Shown piece after piece: positions 9,052 to 17,764 of a stretch of DNA of 64,000 nt. Position numbers and translations under genes: made by a program. Within the stretch, counting starts at the first letter, position 1; each line of letters opens with the position of its first letter. The notes beneath the pieces are model-generated. The model searched no databases. It was given only the letters and a program-made list of their open reading frames with translations, and had not been told where the DNA came from. This stretch comes from JAFGBI01 sp964454025 (GTDB lineage: Bacteria; Myxococcota_A; Polyangia; Polyangiales; Polyangiaceae): positions 18,702 to 82,701 of the forward strand of contig CAYVRP010000023.1 in assembly GCA_964454025.1 (NCBI GenBank), given 5' to 3'.

Positions 9052-10413
9052 TCAACGCGCGGCGCGCGCGGCGTGAACGGCCGCGAGCGCCGCGCGCGCC
9101 TTGTTGCGGGTTTCCTTGGCCTCCAGGCGCGGCACGCTGTCGGCCACGATCCCCGCGCCCGCGGTCACCTCGAAGCGCCCGTGGTGCATCACCACGGTGC
9201 GGATCGCGATGGCGAAGTCGAGATCGGTGCCCCGGCTCACGTAGCCGACGGCGCCGCCATAGATCCCGCGCGGGCGGCTCTCGACCTCGCGGATGATTTG
9301 CATCGCACGCACCTTGGGCGCCCCCGAGAGCGTACCAGCCGGGAAGGTGGCGCGCACGACGTCCCACGCGCCCGCCTCGGGGCGCAGGCGGCCCTCCACC
9401 TCGCTGACGATGTGCATGACGTGGCTGAAGCGCTCCACCTGCATGGACAGGGGTACCGTCACCGTCCCCGCCTCCGCGACCCGCCCCACGTCGTTGCGCG
9501 CCAGGTCGATCAGCATCACGTGCTCCGCGCGCTCCTTCGGATCCGCCAGCATCTCGGCGGCGAGCGCCGAGTCCTCGTCGGGGGTTCGCCCGCGGCGTCG
9601 CGTCCCGGCGATGGGGCGGACGAAGACCTGCCGGCCCTCCACGCGCACCAGCGTCTCGGGGCTGGCGCCCGCGACGGCGATGGCTGGTGCGTCCGCGGTG
9701 GCGGGCAGCTCGAGCAGGTACATGTACGGCGCCGGCGAGAGCACGCGGAGCGCGCGGTAGACGTCGAAAGGATCGGCCTCGCCGACCGTGGTGGAGAAGG
9801 TGCGTGCGGGCACCACCTGGAACGCGTCGCCGGCCAGGATGTACTCCTTCACCCGCTCGACCACGCGGCCGTAGTCCTCGTCGGACATGCTCACGTCGAC
9901 GTCCTCGGGGACGGACGACGGATCCGGGGGTGGGAGCGCCGGCAGGGGGCGAACCCGCTGCAGGTCAGCCTCCGCCTGCTCGATCTCGGCCGGTGCGGCC
10001 GCGGCGATGGTCGCCGTGTGCCGGAGGTTGTCGAAGACGATCACGGTGGCGTCGCCCACGAAGCGCGCCACCGGCTCGTTGAAGTTGGGCCAGGGCTCGA
10101 CCTTGGTGGCGTAGTGGACGACGTCGTAGGCGACCAGGCCGACGTGGGAGCGCGCGAAGCGGCGCGCCACGTCGGGGTCTGCGTCAGCGCCGGTAGGGAT
10201 GAGGCGGGAGAGCTGCGCGTAGGGGTCTTCCGCCCCGCTCGGGTGCACCACCACCTGGGAACGTGGCCGGTAGCCCAGGATGGAGTAGCGGCCCCACCGC
10301 TCGCCGGCGACCACGCTCTCGAGCAGGAAGGCGCCGGCGCCGGCGCCCCCCCGCAGCGACGCGTAGGCCCCGACGGGGGTGATGCCGTCCACGACAAGGG
10401 TCTTGGTCAACAC
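9052..10413 (-). CDS. trpE: anthranilate synthase component I (TrpE)
   Basis: TrpE makes anthranilate from chorismate in the first committed step of tryptophan synthesis, with ammonia supplied by TrpG. The 453-residue protein has the feedback-binding LLESVVAGERWGRYSILG region (residues about 30-47). It also has the catalytic domain motifs PIAGTRRRGRTPDED, ERAEHVMLIDLARNDVGRV, FPAGTLSGAPKVRAMQII and GIYGGAVGYV. These favour TrpE over PabB or isochorismate synthase. The start is a GTG at 10413 (LTKTLVVDG). No trpG, trpD or trpC is in the window. The two downstream genes are unrelated to tryptophan as far as I can tell. Confidence 0.9.
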   Translation of the reverse strand: MLTKTLVVDGITPVGAYASLRGGAGAGAFLLESVVAGERWGRYSILGYRPRSQVVVHPSGAEDPYAQLSRLIPTGADADPDVARRFARSHVGLVAYDVVHYATKVEPWPNFNEPVARFVGDATVIVFDNLRHTATIAAAAPAEIEQAEADLQRVRPLPALPPPDPSSVPEDVDVSMSDEDYGRVVERVKEYILAGDAFQVVPARTFSTTVGEADPFDVYRALRVLSPAPYMYLLELPATADAPAIAVAGASPETLVRVEGRQVFVRPIAGTRRRGRTPDEDSALAAEMLADPKERAEHVMLIDLARNDVGRVAEAGTVTVPLSMQVERFSHVMHIVSEVEGRLRPEAGAWDVVRATFPAGTLSGAPKVRAMQIIREVESRPRGIYGGAVGYVSRGTDLDFAIAIRTVVMHHGRFEVTAGAGIVADSVPRLEAKETRNKARAALAAVHAARAAR

Positions 10414-10493
10414 GGGCCGCAGGCTACCATAGGCCCCGTAGCCCCTGCTCGTGGATGCCGGGACCGCCCGCTTCGCCGGGGAGACGCTGGACG

Positions 10494-11021
10494 ATGACAG
10501 GATGGACAGGGCTCTTCCCTTGGGCTTGCGCCGTGATCATCGCCGCGCCGCTCGGCGCGTGCGCTCGTGAGCAGCGGCCCGACTTGTCGCTGCGTGACAC
10601 GGAGGGCAGGCGCTTCCAGGCTCACTGCGAGCCCGCCACGGGCTGTCGCATCAGGCAGACGGGGGGGCCGCAGGACCCGAGCGGACGGTCCGGCGTCGTC
10701 CTTCATTGGCAGGCGCTGCTCACGGTCGTCTGCAGCGCGGCGCCTGGCAGCGCCGAGCGTGAGGACTTGCGCGACTGCCGCGCCCTGGAGTGCGCGACGG
10801 ATCGCGACTGTCCTCCAGAGCCCGGGGGGCCCCGGTACGGCCACTGCATCGGCGGGCTCTGCGTCGATCCCGCCGGCACCGTCTCGGAAGAGGACGCGGC
10901 CGTCCTCTGCCTCGCCGGCAAGGGCTTGGGGCGCGATTCCCCCGCACAAGTCGAGGCCTATGCCATGGGGATCAACTGCGGCACGCCCTGCGTGGTACCC
11001 CGACCCTGCCGGCAGCCCTAG
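10494..11021 (+). CDS. predicted lipoprotein, cysteine-rich
   Basis: The 175-residue product has a lipoprotein signal peptide ending in the lipobox LGAC with Cys near residue 25. The mature part has about ten cysteines in short spacings (CEPATGC, CRALECATDRDCPP, CIGGLCVD), suggesting a disulfide-rich extracytoplasmic domain like those of other myxobacterial surface proteins. ATG 10494 was chosen because it puts the hydrophobic core directly after a short N-terminus and follows GGGGAGACG; an upstream in-frame start at 10455 would precede the signal with non-signal sequence. It is divergent from trpE with about 80 bases between. No enzymatic motif is visible. Confidence 0.65.
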   Translation: MTGWTGLFPWACAVIIAAPLGACAREQRPDLSLRDTEGRRFQAHCEPATGCRIRQTGGPQDPSGRSGVVLHWQALLTVVCSAAPGSAEREDLRDCRALECATDRDCPPEPGGPRYGHCIGGLCVDPAGTVSEEDAAVLCLAGKGLGRDSPAQVEAYAMGINCGTPCVVPRPCRQP

Positions 11022-11215
11022 TGCCGTGGTCAGGATGGCCCACTGGGTCCGCCCGGACAGCTCCAGCCTCCATCCGGGTAGGGTTCTCGCCTGCGTTGCC
11101 GTCCATGATGGCCTGGTCGTCACGGCACGGCCACGCCAGCGGATCCCGTTTCCTGCCGGCCCGCCGATCGGGGCTGGTGCCGGGAGGCCGTCTTGGCTAG
11201 GCTCCGCCGCCGCTG

Positions 11216-12871
11216 ATGCCCGAGCTCCAGCCCCCCCGCGCGAGCATCGCGCTCGCTGCCTACGCCGAGCCCATCGTCGCGGCGGGTCGCGTGCTCGTCG
11301 TCGGCGAGGCGACCACCCCGCTGGTCGAGCGCCTCCTCGAGCGCGGGGCCCGGCTGGTGCACGTGGTCGACGCCGACCCCGGCCGCGTCGCCGAGGCCGC
11401 CACGCGCAACGCGGATCGTCACGTCTCGTTCGCGCCGCTCGGCCCAGGCGGCCTCCCCGTGCGGGACGGGGCGTTCGACGTCGCGATAGTCGAGGAGCTG
11501 GCGAGCCTACCCGATCCAGCGCACGTGCTGCGACAGGTGCGGCGCGCCCTCGGTGCCCGGGGCACGGCGCTGGTGGCCAGCCGGAACCCGGACGCGACGG
11601 TGCATCTCCTCCCCTTGAGCGAGGCGGGTTCGGCGCCTGACTACTACGCCCTGTACGACCTGGTGACCGGCGTGTTCGACCAGGTCCGGATGCTCGGGCA
11701 GGCTCCGTTCGTCGGCTACTCGGTCTTCGATTTCGCGCCGGAGGCGGAGCTCGAGCCGGCCCTCGACGCCGGGTTCGTGCCGGGAGGGGCGGAGGAGCCG
11801 GAGTGGTTCATCGCCCTCGCGGCGCGCGACCAGACCCCGCTCGAGTCGCTCATGATCGTGCAGCTCACGGCCCGCGAGGCGCTCGGGGCCGGCGGCACCG
11901 CGCAGCTCGAGCGGCAGCTGCGGGCGGCGCGGGCCGCCGAGCGCCAGGCGCGCGAGCGGCTCGCCGACGCGGAGGCCGCGCTGGCGCGCCGCGGCGCCGA
12001 GGGGCTGGCGCGCGAGCAGGGCGAGCGCATTGCGCGGCTCGAGGCGGAGCTCCAGCGCGCCACGGCCTGGGCGCAGCAGCTCGAGGGGCGCGCGGCGACG
12101 GCCGACGCGCGCGCCGACGCCGTGCAGGCGGAGCTCGACGCCGCGGAGGAACGGGCTGCTGCGGTCGCGCGCGAGCTCGCTGCCGTCACCGAGGAGCTCG
12201 CGGCGGAGCGCCGCCGGCACGCGACCGCCCCGGGGGCGCACTCCGCGGACGGCGGGGAGCTCGCGCGGGTCAAGGTCGAGCTCACGGCGCTGCGCGCTCG
12301 CGCCGCGGACCTCGAGACGCGGCTTCAGGCCTCTTCGGCCCTGGAGGCGCGCCTCACCGAGCTCCAGGCCCAGGTCGAGGAGCAGACGGCTGCGCGAGCC
12401 GAGGAGGGTCGCCGCCTGGCGGAGCTGGCCGCCATCGAGGCGCAAGCTGCACGCGACGTCGCGTCGCTCGAGGAACAGCTCGCGGAGCGGGGGCGGGAGA
12501 TCCAGGCGCTCGAGCGCGCTGCGCGGGAGGCGGCTCGGGCTGGCGCCGAGCTCGTCGCCGAGCTCGCGCGTCTGCGCGAGGGGCAGGAGATCGACGCGCT
12601 CCGCGCCACTGTCACCGATCTTGGCCGGAGGAACGCCGAGCTCGTGGCACAGCTCCAGGCTGCGGAGTGGGCACTGGCCGCCCAGCGCGCGGCTCCTGCC
12701 GCCGGGGCCTCGGCTCTCGCGCCGGACGCCGCGCGTGAGGAGCTCGGGACGGCGCTCCTCGCCGCGGAGGCGCGGGTTCGCGAGCAGGCGGTCCTGCTCG
12801 AGCAGCTGCGTGCCCAGGCGACATCGCCTCAGGCGGCGGGGGACGCGCAGGATTCGAGCCAAGAGCGTTGA
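11216..12871 (+). CDS. methyltransferase-like N-terminal domain fused to a long coiled coil
   Basis: The 551-residue protein starts with a class I SAM-methyltransferase-like fold. It has a first strand/loop RVLVVGEATTPLVERL, an acidic end of strand 2 VVDADPGRV, and FDVAIVEELASLPDP in the motif IV position. The glycine-rich loop is poor, so activity is doubtful. From about residue 225 to 545 the sequence is continuous heptad-rich coiled coil, dominated by Ala, Glu, Arg and Leu (RAAERQARERLADAEAAL and similar). Fusions of a methyltransferase fold with a long coiled coil are known from myxobacteria, but I cannot name a function. dnaJ starts 57 bases downstream. A degenerate -10 (TAGGCT) lies 12 bases before the ATG. 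Confidence 0.7.
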   Translation: MPELQPPRASIALAAYAEPIVAAGRVLVVGEATTPLVERLLERGARLVHVVDADPGRVAEAATRNADRHVSFAPLGPGGLPVRDGAFDVAIVEELASLPDPAHVLRQVRRALGARGTALVASRNPDATVHLLPLSEAGSAPDYYALYDLVTGVFDQVRMLGQAPFVGYSVFDFAPEAELEPALDAGFVPGGAEEPEWFIALAARDQTPLESLMIVQLTAREALGAGGTAQLERQLRAARAAERQARERLADAEAALARRGAEGLAREQGERIARLEAELQRATAWAQQLEGRAATADARADAVQAELDAAEERAAAVARELAAVTEELAAERRRHATAPGAHSADGGELARVKVELTALRARAADLETRLQASSALEARLTELQAQVEEQTAARAEEGRRLAELAAIEAQAARDVASLEEQLAERGREIQALERAAREAARAGAELVAELARLREGQEIDALRATVTDLGRRNAELVAQLQAAEWALAAQRAAPAAGASALAPDAAREELGTALLAAEARVREQAVLLEQLRAQATSPQAAGDAQDSSQER

Positions 12872-12928
12872 CAGCGGTGGGGCAAGCCTTAGCTTGGCCC
12901 CCGGATCCATTTGCCCTTCGCCGCCCGG

Positions 12929-14023
12929 ATGAGCCAGAAGCGCGACTACTACGAGGTCCTCGGGGTCGGCCGCGACGCGGACGAGGAGGAGATCCGCAAG
13001 GCCTGGCGCCAGGCGGCGCTCAGGCACCACCCGGATCGAAACCAGGGGGATCCGACGGCCGAGGCGCGCTTCAAGGAGGCGCACGAGGCGTTCCAGGTGC
13101 TGTCTGACCCCGACAAGCGGAGGAACTACGACCGGTTCGGCCACGCCGGCGTGGACGGCATGGGTGCCGGGAACGCGGACATCGGGGATATCCTCAGTCA
13201 GTTCCAGGACATGTTCTCGGACTTCTTCGGGGGGATCGGGGGGTTCGGTGGCGCGTCGCGCCGCCGTGGCCCCCAGCCCGGACAGGACGTCCGAACGGAT
13301 GCGTCGATCAGCCTGGCCGACGCCATGAACGGCACCAAGCGAGAGGTGAGTGTGCGCGGCGTGGCCTCGTGCGAGGCCTGCTCCGGCACCGGGGCGGAGC
13401 CCGGGCACCCGCCGGAAACCTGCGGCAGCTGCCGCGGCTCCGGGCAGGTCACGACTCAGCGCGGGTTCATGGTCTTCACGACCACCTGTCCCACCTGTGG
13501 GGGCCGAGGTCGGCGCGTGACGCACCCCTGCGGCGCCTGTCGCGGGATCGGCAAGGTGGAGAAGACCCGGACCGTGCTCGTCACCTTCCCCGCCGGGATC
13601 GACTCGGGCCAACGCCTCCGCGTCCCGGGGCAGGGGATGGCCGGTGATCCCGGCGCTCCGCCCGGCGACCTGTACGTGGACGTCGAGGTGCAGGCCGCCG
13701 AAGGCTTCGAGCGGCGAGGATACGATCTGGTTTCTCGCGAGCGCGTCAGCTTCGCGGACGCGGCGCTCGGCTGCGAGCTCGAGCTGACGCTTCCCGACGA
13801 GACGACGGTCACCGTCCAGGTGAAACCCGGCACGCAGCCCGGCACCGTCTTGACCGTCCGCGGTCGCGGCATCCCGCGGCTCGACCGCCGCGGTCGCGGT
13901 GATCTGCACGTGTTGATCGAGGTCGCGGTGCCGAAGAAGCTGACCAAGCGCGCCCGGAAGCTCATCGAGGAGCTGGACGAGGAGCTCAACCGGTCGGGCG
14001 AGCAGGCGGCGAAGACCGCGTGA
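12929..14023 (+). CDS. dnaJ: chaperone protein DnaJ
   Basis: This 364-residue type I Hsp40 stimulates DnaK's ATPase and hands over unfolded clients. It has an N-terminal J domain with HPD at residues 34-36, and a Gly/Phe-rich linker (FFGGIGGFGGASRRRG). A zinc domain at about 148-207 contains four CxxCxGxG repeats (CEACSGTG, CGSCRGSG, CPTCGGRG, CGACRGIG). The C-terminal substrate-binding barrels contain DLYVDVEV and GTVLTVRGRGIPRL. The start is ATG 12929 (MSQKRDYYEVLG); a TTG at 12911 would only add six residues. dnaK is 40 kb away on the other strand, so the pair is not an operon here. The 3' end overlaps the convergent ATPase gene by 38 bases. Confidence 0.95.
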   Translation: MSQKRDYYEVLGVGRDADEEEIRKAWRQAALRHHPDRNQGDPTAEARFKEAHEAFQVLSDPDKRRNYDRFGHAGVDGMGAGNADIGDILSQFQDMFSDFFGGIGGFGGASRRRGPQPGQDVRTDASISLADAMNGTKREVSVRGVASCEACSGTGAEPGHPPETCGSCRGSGQVTTQRGFMVFTTTCPTCGGRGRRVTHPCGACRGIGKVEKTRTVLVTFPAGIDSGQRLRVPGQGMAGDPGAPPGDLYVDVEVQAAEGFERRGYDLVSRERVSFADAALGCELELTLPDETTVTVQVKPGTQPGTVLTVRGRGIPRLDRRGRGDLHVLIEVAVPKKLTKRARKLIEELDEELNRSGEQAAKTA

Positions 14024-15386
14024 GCGAGGCCCGGCCGCTGGCGGGCGCCTCGGCCTCGCGCGAACCGGGCCCGCTTCGCGCTGCGTGACGCATGGCCAGC
14101 GCCGCCACGCGCTGCGCCGTTTCCGCGAACGGCGTGGACGAGTCGGGCCTCTGACTGAGGAACGCCTCGAGCTCGGGCTGTGACGCGATGGCGCGATCGA
14201 GCCGCGGGTCGCTCCCGGGCTGGTACGCCCCGAGGGTTACCAGGTCCCGCTTCTCCTCGAAGGCGGCGATCAGGGTCCGCACCTCGGCGGCGGCCCGGCG
14301 GTGCTCCGGCGTGACGATCGCGTCCATCACCCGCGAGATCGAGCCCGGGACGTCGATAGCGGGGAAGCGGCCCCGCGCGGCGACCTCGCGATGGAGCACG
14401 ACGTGACCGTCGAGGATGCCGCGGACCTCGTCCGCGATCGGTTCGTCCAGGTCGCTGCCCTCCACCAGCACCGTGTAGATCGCGGTGATGGCGCCTCGTT
14501 CCCCCTGCCCGCTGCGCTCCAGCAGCCGGGGCAGCAACGCGAACACGCTCGGCGGGTAGCCGCGCCGCGCCGGGGGCTCGCCGGCGGCGAGCCCCACCTC
14601 GCGCTGTGCCCGCGCCACGCGCGTAACCGAGTCGACCAGCAGGAGCACGCTCGCGCCTTGGTCCCGGAAATGCTCCGCGTGCGCGGTGGCCACCTGTGCG
14701 GCCCGCAGGCGCTCCAGCGCCGGGGCATCGCTCGTCGACGCCACCACGATGGCGCGCCGCTTCCCCGCCTCCCCGAGCGCACGGTCGAGGAACTCCGTGA
14801 CCTCGCGTCCGCGCTCGCCGACGAGCGCGACGACCACCACGTCGGCGGTGGCGCCGCGGGCGATGGCACCGAGCAGCGTGCTCTTGCCGACACCCGAGCC
14901 CGCGAAGAGCCCGATCCGCTGCCCCACGCCCACGGTCATGAGGCCGTCGATGGCCCGCACGCCCGTGGCGAGCGGCTCGTCGATCGCTCGCCGCCCCAGC
15001 GGGGGCGGCGGCGCGCGGTCGACCACCACGAGCGTCAGCCCCTCGGGCAGCGGCTTCCCGTCGATGGGGCGGCCGAGCCCGTCGAGCACTCGCCCCAGCA
15101 GCGCGCGGCCCGCGCCGACGCGCAAGGGGCCTCCGGTCGACACGACCGGATCCTCGGGACCGATCCCGGTCACGTCACCCAGGGGGATGGCGACGGCGGC
15201 TTCGGTCGTGAAGCCGACGATCTCCCCGAGCAACGGCCCGCACCGTCGCTGGATCACCACCACGTCACCGACGCGGGCGCCGGGTAGCGCGAGGCGGATC
15301 GAGAGTCCGGTGACGGCGAGCACGCGTCCCTTGGCCTTGGTCGCCGGCGCGCGCGCCAGTTGTTCGCGCAGGGTGTCGAGGTCCAC
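13986..15386 (-). CDS. FliI/SctN-type export ATPase (orphan)
   Basis: This is a 466-residue F1-beta-like ATPase of the flagellar/type III secretion export family. It has Walker A AGSGVGKST at residues 162-170 and Walker B SVLLLVDS with Asp at about 252. It also has the family signatures GVRAIDGLMTVGVGQRIGLFAGSG, GERGREVTEFLD and PARRGYPPSVFALLPRLLERSG. These favour FliI/SctN over an ATP synthase subunit. No other flagellar or type III genes are nearby. Start choice is uncertain: I used GTG 15386 (VDLDTLREQL), while the open frame continues to 15530 with unlikely sequence. A short basic, Ser/Pro-rich C-terminal tail overlaps the end of dnaJ on the opposite strand. Confidence 0.82.
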   Translation of the reverse strand: MDLDTLREQLARAPATKAKGRVLAVTGLSIRLALPGARVGDVVVIQRRCGPLLGEIVGFTTEAAVAIPLGDVTGIGPEDPVVSTGGPLRVGAGRALLGRVLDGLGRPIDGKPLPEGLTLVVVDRAPPPPLGRRAIDEPLATGVRAIDGLMTVGVGQRIGLFAGSGVGKSTLLGAIARGATADVVVVALVGERGREVTEFLDRALGEAGKRRAIVVASTSDAPALERLRAAQVATAHAEHFRDQGASVLLLVDSVTRVARAQREVGLAAGEPPARRGYPPSVFALLPRLLERSGQGERGAITAIYTVLVEGSDLDEPIADEVRGILDGHVVLHREVAARGRFPAIDVPGSISRVMDAIVTPEHRRAAAEVRTLIAAFEEKRDLVTLGAYQPGSDPRLDRAIASQPELEAFLSQRPDSSTPFAETAQRVAALAMRHAARSGPGSREAEAPASGRASLTRSSPPARPTG

Positions 15387-15493
15387 GAGGCGAGAGAGTA
15401 GCCGGGTTCGGGGCGGGCGGGCCGGGGTTTCGTCGGTCGCGCCCGGCCACAGAACAGTTGCCTTCCGCCCGGCCGCGGTGCGACCCTTCGCGG

Positions 15494-16111
15494 GTGAACC
15501 GCGCAGCGCATCTCTTCCTGGTGGTGACACTGCTCGGCGTCGGCGGGTGCAAGTCTTCCGTCCACAAGGGGACGAAGGAGGAGGTACCGATGCACGAGCG
15601 GCCGATTGGCGAGGACCCGGTGATGGAATCGTCCGGGCTGCTCAGCGGCGGTCCCGAAGCACAGAGCGCGGACGCGCCCCTCGTCGGCGCCCGGCCGGCC
15701 CTGCAGCTCGCCGCCGAAACCCCGCCCGCCGTCTGTGCGTGTCTCGCGGTCACGGTCGGAAAGCCGAATGATCCCCAATTCTTCTGGCAAGCAGGCCCGC
15801 CGCGGACCACGCCCGACCAGCTCGTCGTCGCCGTGAGCTCGGCCGGGGTGCCCTGCCCGGACGCCCCGGAGGGCTCCCTCGGTGCCACCTACTGGGGCTA
15901 CCGGCAGGAGGGCGCGGACGTGGTCGTGGTCGTCGAGCAGGCTCGAGACGGTCGCCCGATGACCACCGGGGCCATCATCCCGCGGCCGGGGCCCGGCGGC
16001 GCCGTCTACGTCGCTCCCCAGAACGCCCGGATCCCCTACGGTCGGCCGCTGACGCCGGGGGAGCGGTACTGCCGCGTGAGCGCGCCAACGCCGGCCAGCT
16101 CGACGCCGTGA
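15494..16111 (+). CDS. predicted lipoprotein, unknown function
   Basis: The 205-residue product has a signal peptide (VNRAAHLFLVVTLLG) ending in the lipobox VGGC, Cys at about residue 19. The mature protein is a mixed beta-rich sequence with CACLAVTVGKPNDPQFFWQAGPP and a repeated GxPY/GxRY-like tail. I recognise no family. GTG 15494 is chosen as the only start that leaves a proper signal peptide, although an upstream in-frame start exists at 15458. It is divergent from the orphan ATPase and lies 105 bases before the DNA methyltransferase. Confidence 0.58.
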   Translation: MNRAAHLFLVVTLLGVGGCKSSVHKGTKEEVPMHERPIGEDPVMESSGLLSGGPEAQSADAPLVGARPALQLAAETPPAVCACLAVTVGKPNDPQFFWQAGPPRTTPDQLVVAVSSAGVPCPDAPEGSLGATYWGYRQEGADVVVVVEQARDGRPMTTGAIIPRPGPGGAVYVAPQNARIPYGRPLTPGERYCRVSAPTPASSTP

Positions 16112-16216
16112 GGGGGCCGGGGCGCCGTCGCTGATCTGACGAACAATGTCCGGCGCAAGAGCGCCTCGGAGAAGACGCGCCGCGGCCGCAGTGATAGGGG
16201 AGGGGCACTGCGAACC

Positions 16217-17065
16217 ATGGACGCCTCGCCAGCGCGTTCGGAGCCTCCGTCGGACGAGCCGGGCGCGCCGCCGGCCGGGGGCGGGGGCGTCGCCGGGGGT
16301 ACCACCGGGAGCACCTTCGACCTGGCCCGCGGCGACGCGGTCGAGTGGCTCGCCCGCCTCGGTGACGGCAGCGCGGATCTGGTCGTCACCGACCCCGCTT
16401 ACGAGTCGATCGAGAGGCACCGCGCCGTCGGCACCACCACGCGCTTGAAGCGCAGCAAGGCGTCGAGCAACGACTGGTTCCAGGTCTTCCCGAACGCCCG
16501 CTTCCCCGAGCTGTTCCGCGAGGCGTACCGCGTGCTCGCCCGGCACGCGCACCTCTACCTGTTCTGCGATCAGGAGACGATGTTCATCGCCAAGCCGGCC
16601 GCGGAGGCGGCGGGCTTTCGCTTCTGGAAACCGCTGGTCTGGGACAAGTGCACCATAGGCATGGGCTACCACTACCGCGCCCGCTACGAGCTGATCCTCT
16701 TCTTCGAGAAAGGGCGGCGCCGTCTCGCCGATCTCTCGGTCGCCGACGTGATCACGGTACCCCGCGTCCGGGGTGGCCTCCCCGCGGAGAAGCCGGCCGC
16801 GGTGGCCGAGATCCTGATCCGGCAGAGCAGCGCGCCCGACGAGCTGGTCATCGATCCCTTCGTCGGTTCCGGCTCCACTGGGGTGGCCGCGGCGCGCCTC
16901 GGCCGGCGCTTCCTCGGCAACGACGTCTGCGCCGAGGCGGTCGCCGTGGCGGAGCGCCGCCTCCTCGCGGCCGGTTCTCGCCGCGACCGCGCGCTGCTCG
17001 CCGCGGTCGGCCGGTCCATCGTGGGGTCCGCGCCGCGGGACGGGAGGGGAGGTCGGCGGCGATGA
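16217..17065 (+). CDS. beta-class DNA methyltransferase (N4-cytosine or N6-adenine)
   Basis: This 282-residue SAM-dependent enzyme methylates an exocyclic amino group in DNA. The catalytic motif IV is DPAY at residues 59-62 and the SAM-binding motif I is DPFVGSGS at 213-220. The order IV-then-I marks the beta class (CcrM-, RsrI- and Dam-like relatives). A Pro/Gly-rich stretch of about 30 residues precedes the catalytic fold. The target recognition part lies between, with the LKRSKASSNDWFQVF insert. The start ATG 16217 precedes a disordered-looking N-terminus, so it is not certain. Its stop overlaps the start of the nuclease-like gene (ATGA at 17062-17065), indicating a coupled two-gene unit. 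Confidence 0.85.
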   Translation: MDASPARSEPPSDEPGAPPAGGGGVAGGTTGSTFDLARGDAVEWLARLGDGSADLVVTDPAYESIERHRAVGTTTRLKRSKASSNDWFQVFPNARFPELFREAYRVLARHAHLYLFCDQETMFIAKPAAEAAGFRFWKPLVWDKCTIGMGYHYRARYELILFFEKGRRRLADLSVADVITVPRVRGGLPAEKPAAVAEILIRQSSAPDELVIDPFVGSGSTGVAAARLGRRFLGNDVCAEAVAVAERRLLAAGSRRDRALLAAVGRSIVGSAPRDGRGGRRR

Positions 17066-17538
17066 CCGGCACCGAGTACCGGCGTCAGATCGGCCGCTAC
17101 GTCGCGCGCAATTACGGCGCGCGCGTCCAGGTCTTCGAGGAGGTTCCGCTCGGGACGTCGATCATCGGGAAGCAGCGCCGCGTAGACCTGCTCGTCGTCG
17201 CCCACGGCGCGGCGCGCGCCTGCGCGCTCGAGTGCAAATTCCAGGAGTCGTCGGGGACGGTGGACGAGAAGATCCCCTACGCGCTCCAGGATCTCGCCGC
17301 GCTCCCGTTCCCGGGGGTCATCATCTACGCGGGGATGGGCTTCTCCGAGGGGGTGCTGCACCTGCTGCAGAGCTCCGAGCGGGCCGCGTACTGTCTGCCG
17401 GACGAGACGTTCTCGCCGCGACCGCGTCGCCCCGGCGACCCCATCGACAGCGGGACCTGGCAGCTCGACCACGCGCTCGCGCTCGCCTTCGGTTGGTGGG
17501 ATCTGATCGTCGCCGGGCGCACGCCCCTGGCAACGTGA
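17062..17538 (+). CDS. PD-(D/E)XK nuclease-like protein, partner of the DNA methyltransferase
   Basis: This 158-residue product has the signature of a PD-(D/E)XK nuclease core: Asp at residue 42 in RVDLLVV and, 15 residues on, E57-C58-K59 in ALECKFQ, the expected D-(x)n-ExK pattern. The remaining strand and helix pieces (KIPYALQDLAALPFPGVIIYAG) fit the fold. The gene overlaps the methyltransferase gene by ATGA. This suggests a compact restriction-modification or defence pair, although the endonuclease could instead be a repair-type enzyme. There is no DNA-binding domain besides the core. No specificity subunit is nearby. Confidence 0.7.
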   Translation: MTGTEYRRQIGRYVARNYGARVQVFEEVPLGTSIIGKQRRVDLLVVAHGAARACALECKFQESSGTVDEKIPYALQDLAALPFPGVIIYAGMGFSEGVLHLLQSSERAAYCLPDETFSPRPRRPGDPIDSGTWQLDHALALAFGWWDLIVAGRTPLAT

Positions 17539-17752
17539 CGCGTCGCGCTCGGCCCGCGCGAGGAAGCCAGGCGTTCAGTCCGCGACCCCCGCCGGCGCGC
17601 GGATCGCGGCGGTCCGCGCGGCCATTCGCACCGTCGCAGTAGCCACCAGGTGCAAGCCGCGGTCTTCATTGCATGGGCGCAGGTCAAGAATCGACGTAGC
17701 GCGTCCACGATGATCCCGTGAGCCTGGAATTCGAGCCGCGGCGGCGCTTTGC

Positions 17753-17758
17753 TATACT
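17753..17758 (+). promoter_or_regulatory. -10 element (TATACT) immediately before the surface-protein start
   Basis: TATACT lies 6 bases upstream of the ATG at 17765, so a sigma70 start would fall at or one base from the A of the start codon. That predicts a leaderless transcript. A weak -35-like TTCGAG lies at 17730-17735 with 17-base spacing. No Shine-Dalgarno is visible between -10 and ATG. This is a sequence reading, not experimental evidence. Confidence 0.45.
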
Positions 17759-17764
17759 TTCGCC

